Under the pieces are notes generated by a model that was not told where the DNA came from, did no database searches, and saw only the letters and a list, made by a program, of their open reading frames with translations. Source: Saturnia japonica (taxonomy: Eukaryota; Arthropoda; Insecta; Lepidoptera; Saturniidae). Taken from it: a stretch of DNA of 64,000 nucleotides. Position numbers and translations under genes: made by a program. Of this stretch, positions 63,106 through 64,000 are shown one piece after another. How positions within the stretch are numbered: position 1 is the first letter of the stretch; the number at the start of each line of letters is the position of its first letter. The stretch covers positions 152,930-216,929 of the forward strand of contig CM065325.1 in NCBI GenBank assembly GCA_033032175.1, given 5' to 3'.

Positions 63106-64000
63106 GACTTGAAAATTTACACTCTAAAAATATAATATATTGCCAGGAAAAGATTTTTATTCAGATTATAGAAGGCTTGGCGACTGCTTTTCAACTAAAC
63201 ATTGAAAATGTTCAACTCCTTTGTACATATATTATTTAGTTGAACACTAGAAAATGACGTACCGCTATTGCTTACTGTCTGTATGTCTGTCTGAACGCTA
63301 TAAACTCAAAAATTACCGAATAGATTTCATACGGTTTCCATCAATGGATGGAGTGATCCATAAGGAAGGTTTAGGTGTAGAATTTATGAGGGTTTTGTGT
63401 AAATTGGCTGAAATATGACGATGACTGTTGAAGATGTCGGAAAAAATTATGCCAGCTGGGAGCTTTACTGACGTGCGCCGCGTACTCTTTTCTCTTTGTA
63501 TTTTTCTTCTTTTCTATGGGTAATTGTTGTATCGGAAATTGGAACTCACGTCAACCGACGCGCTCGAGTCTAACAGTGTATCAAGCTAGTTATGTCCTAT
63601 GGTTTCATCCGTGTTATATTTATTCGACCAACTCTCTACAGCGTAGCCGACAATGCATCCGTGTAGCCTACCGCTGTTCTCACTGCCCTTATACCTGACT
63701 GTATTAGGAGGGTTATGTTTTTTAAGCGTATTTATGTATGTATATATCTTTGTCACGCTCTGTAGCCACGGCTTCATGGATTTTAGCTACGAGGTGTCGT
63801 TACGTTCGTCTTAATTTTGGGAGTGACATAGGTTATATAGTATTTATATACGACGTCTGGGAATCAAATAAAAAGCAAACATAAAAAAATATACTTTTAT
63901 AGTCATATGTTTTTGTTGCATTCCGGTTTTTTTTGTTTCCTTTTTAATAATTTAGTATGTTTGTCTATTTCTTCACAGATTGTTGGATATTCATGGCTAC
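63106..64000. other. Intergenic to window end
   Basis: No supported gene. Short open frames at 63516-63698 and its minus-strand overlap have no recognisable motif. Confidence 0.4.

Overview
The window looks like nuclear DNA of a moth or butterfly (Lepidoptera). It is AT-rich, its host genes have small exons and GT/AG introns, and it carries many short interspersed repeats of lepidopteran type: tRNA-headed SINEs, 3' tails of RTE-like and Jockey/CR1-like LINEs, and GC-box repeats. Species cannot be named from the sequence. Host coding content is low. I support four host-type genes: a secreted carboxylesterase (minus, 4977-9255, three exons), two paralogous TIL-type cysteine-rich secreted peptides (minus, 17889-21494; plus, 38097-39214; two exons each with an identical 188-nt second exon), and a MADF-BESS protein gene (minus, 52881-57338, two exons).

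Most of the rest is mobile DNA. The centrepiece is a complete, boundary-defined but decayed Maverick/Polinton at 24934-37443 (12.5 kb), flanked by an exact 6-bp duplication (CACGGA). It carries on the minus strand an adenain-like protease, a double-jelly-roll-type major capsid gene, a pVI-like protein, a minor capsid (penton-type) gene, a chromodomain integrase, two conserved small genes, a packaging ATPase, a protein-primed DNA polymerase B and a spliced gene of unknown function. Integrase, ATPase, protease and the two small virion-like ORFs are open. Major capsid, minor capsid, polymerase and one accessory gene are broken. Its terminal inverted repeats have swallowed the 3' part of the protease gene, so a second protease-like ORF sits at the other end, and they carry a 430-bp tandem repeat in different copy number on the two sides.

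The second large block, 39466-49866, is a nest. A Ty3/gypsy-type LTR retrotransposon (374-bp LTRs, 2 differences, CATA duplication, canonical -1 slippery site at the gag stop) has been split in pol by a GC-rich BEL/Pao element at 42446-47783 (633-bp LTRs identical by eye, CTGAG duplication, primer-binding site matching tRNA-Tyr). The BEL element is itself internally deleted and frameshifted. Farther right are a Harbinger-like non-autonomous element (55205-56378, TTA duplication) inside the MADF-BESS intron, and a complete Tc1/mariner-superfamily element (60942-62244, 31-bp perfect inverted repeats, TA duplication) whose transposase has DD41D spacing and one nonsense codon.

The left third (1-24900) is dominated by old LINE, SINE and MITE fragments around the esterase and the first TIL gene. 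All intergenic stretches over 300 bp are listed with what they hold. Boundaries of old repeats are approximate because they were read by eye.
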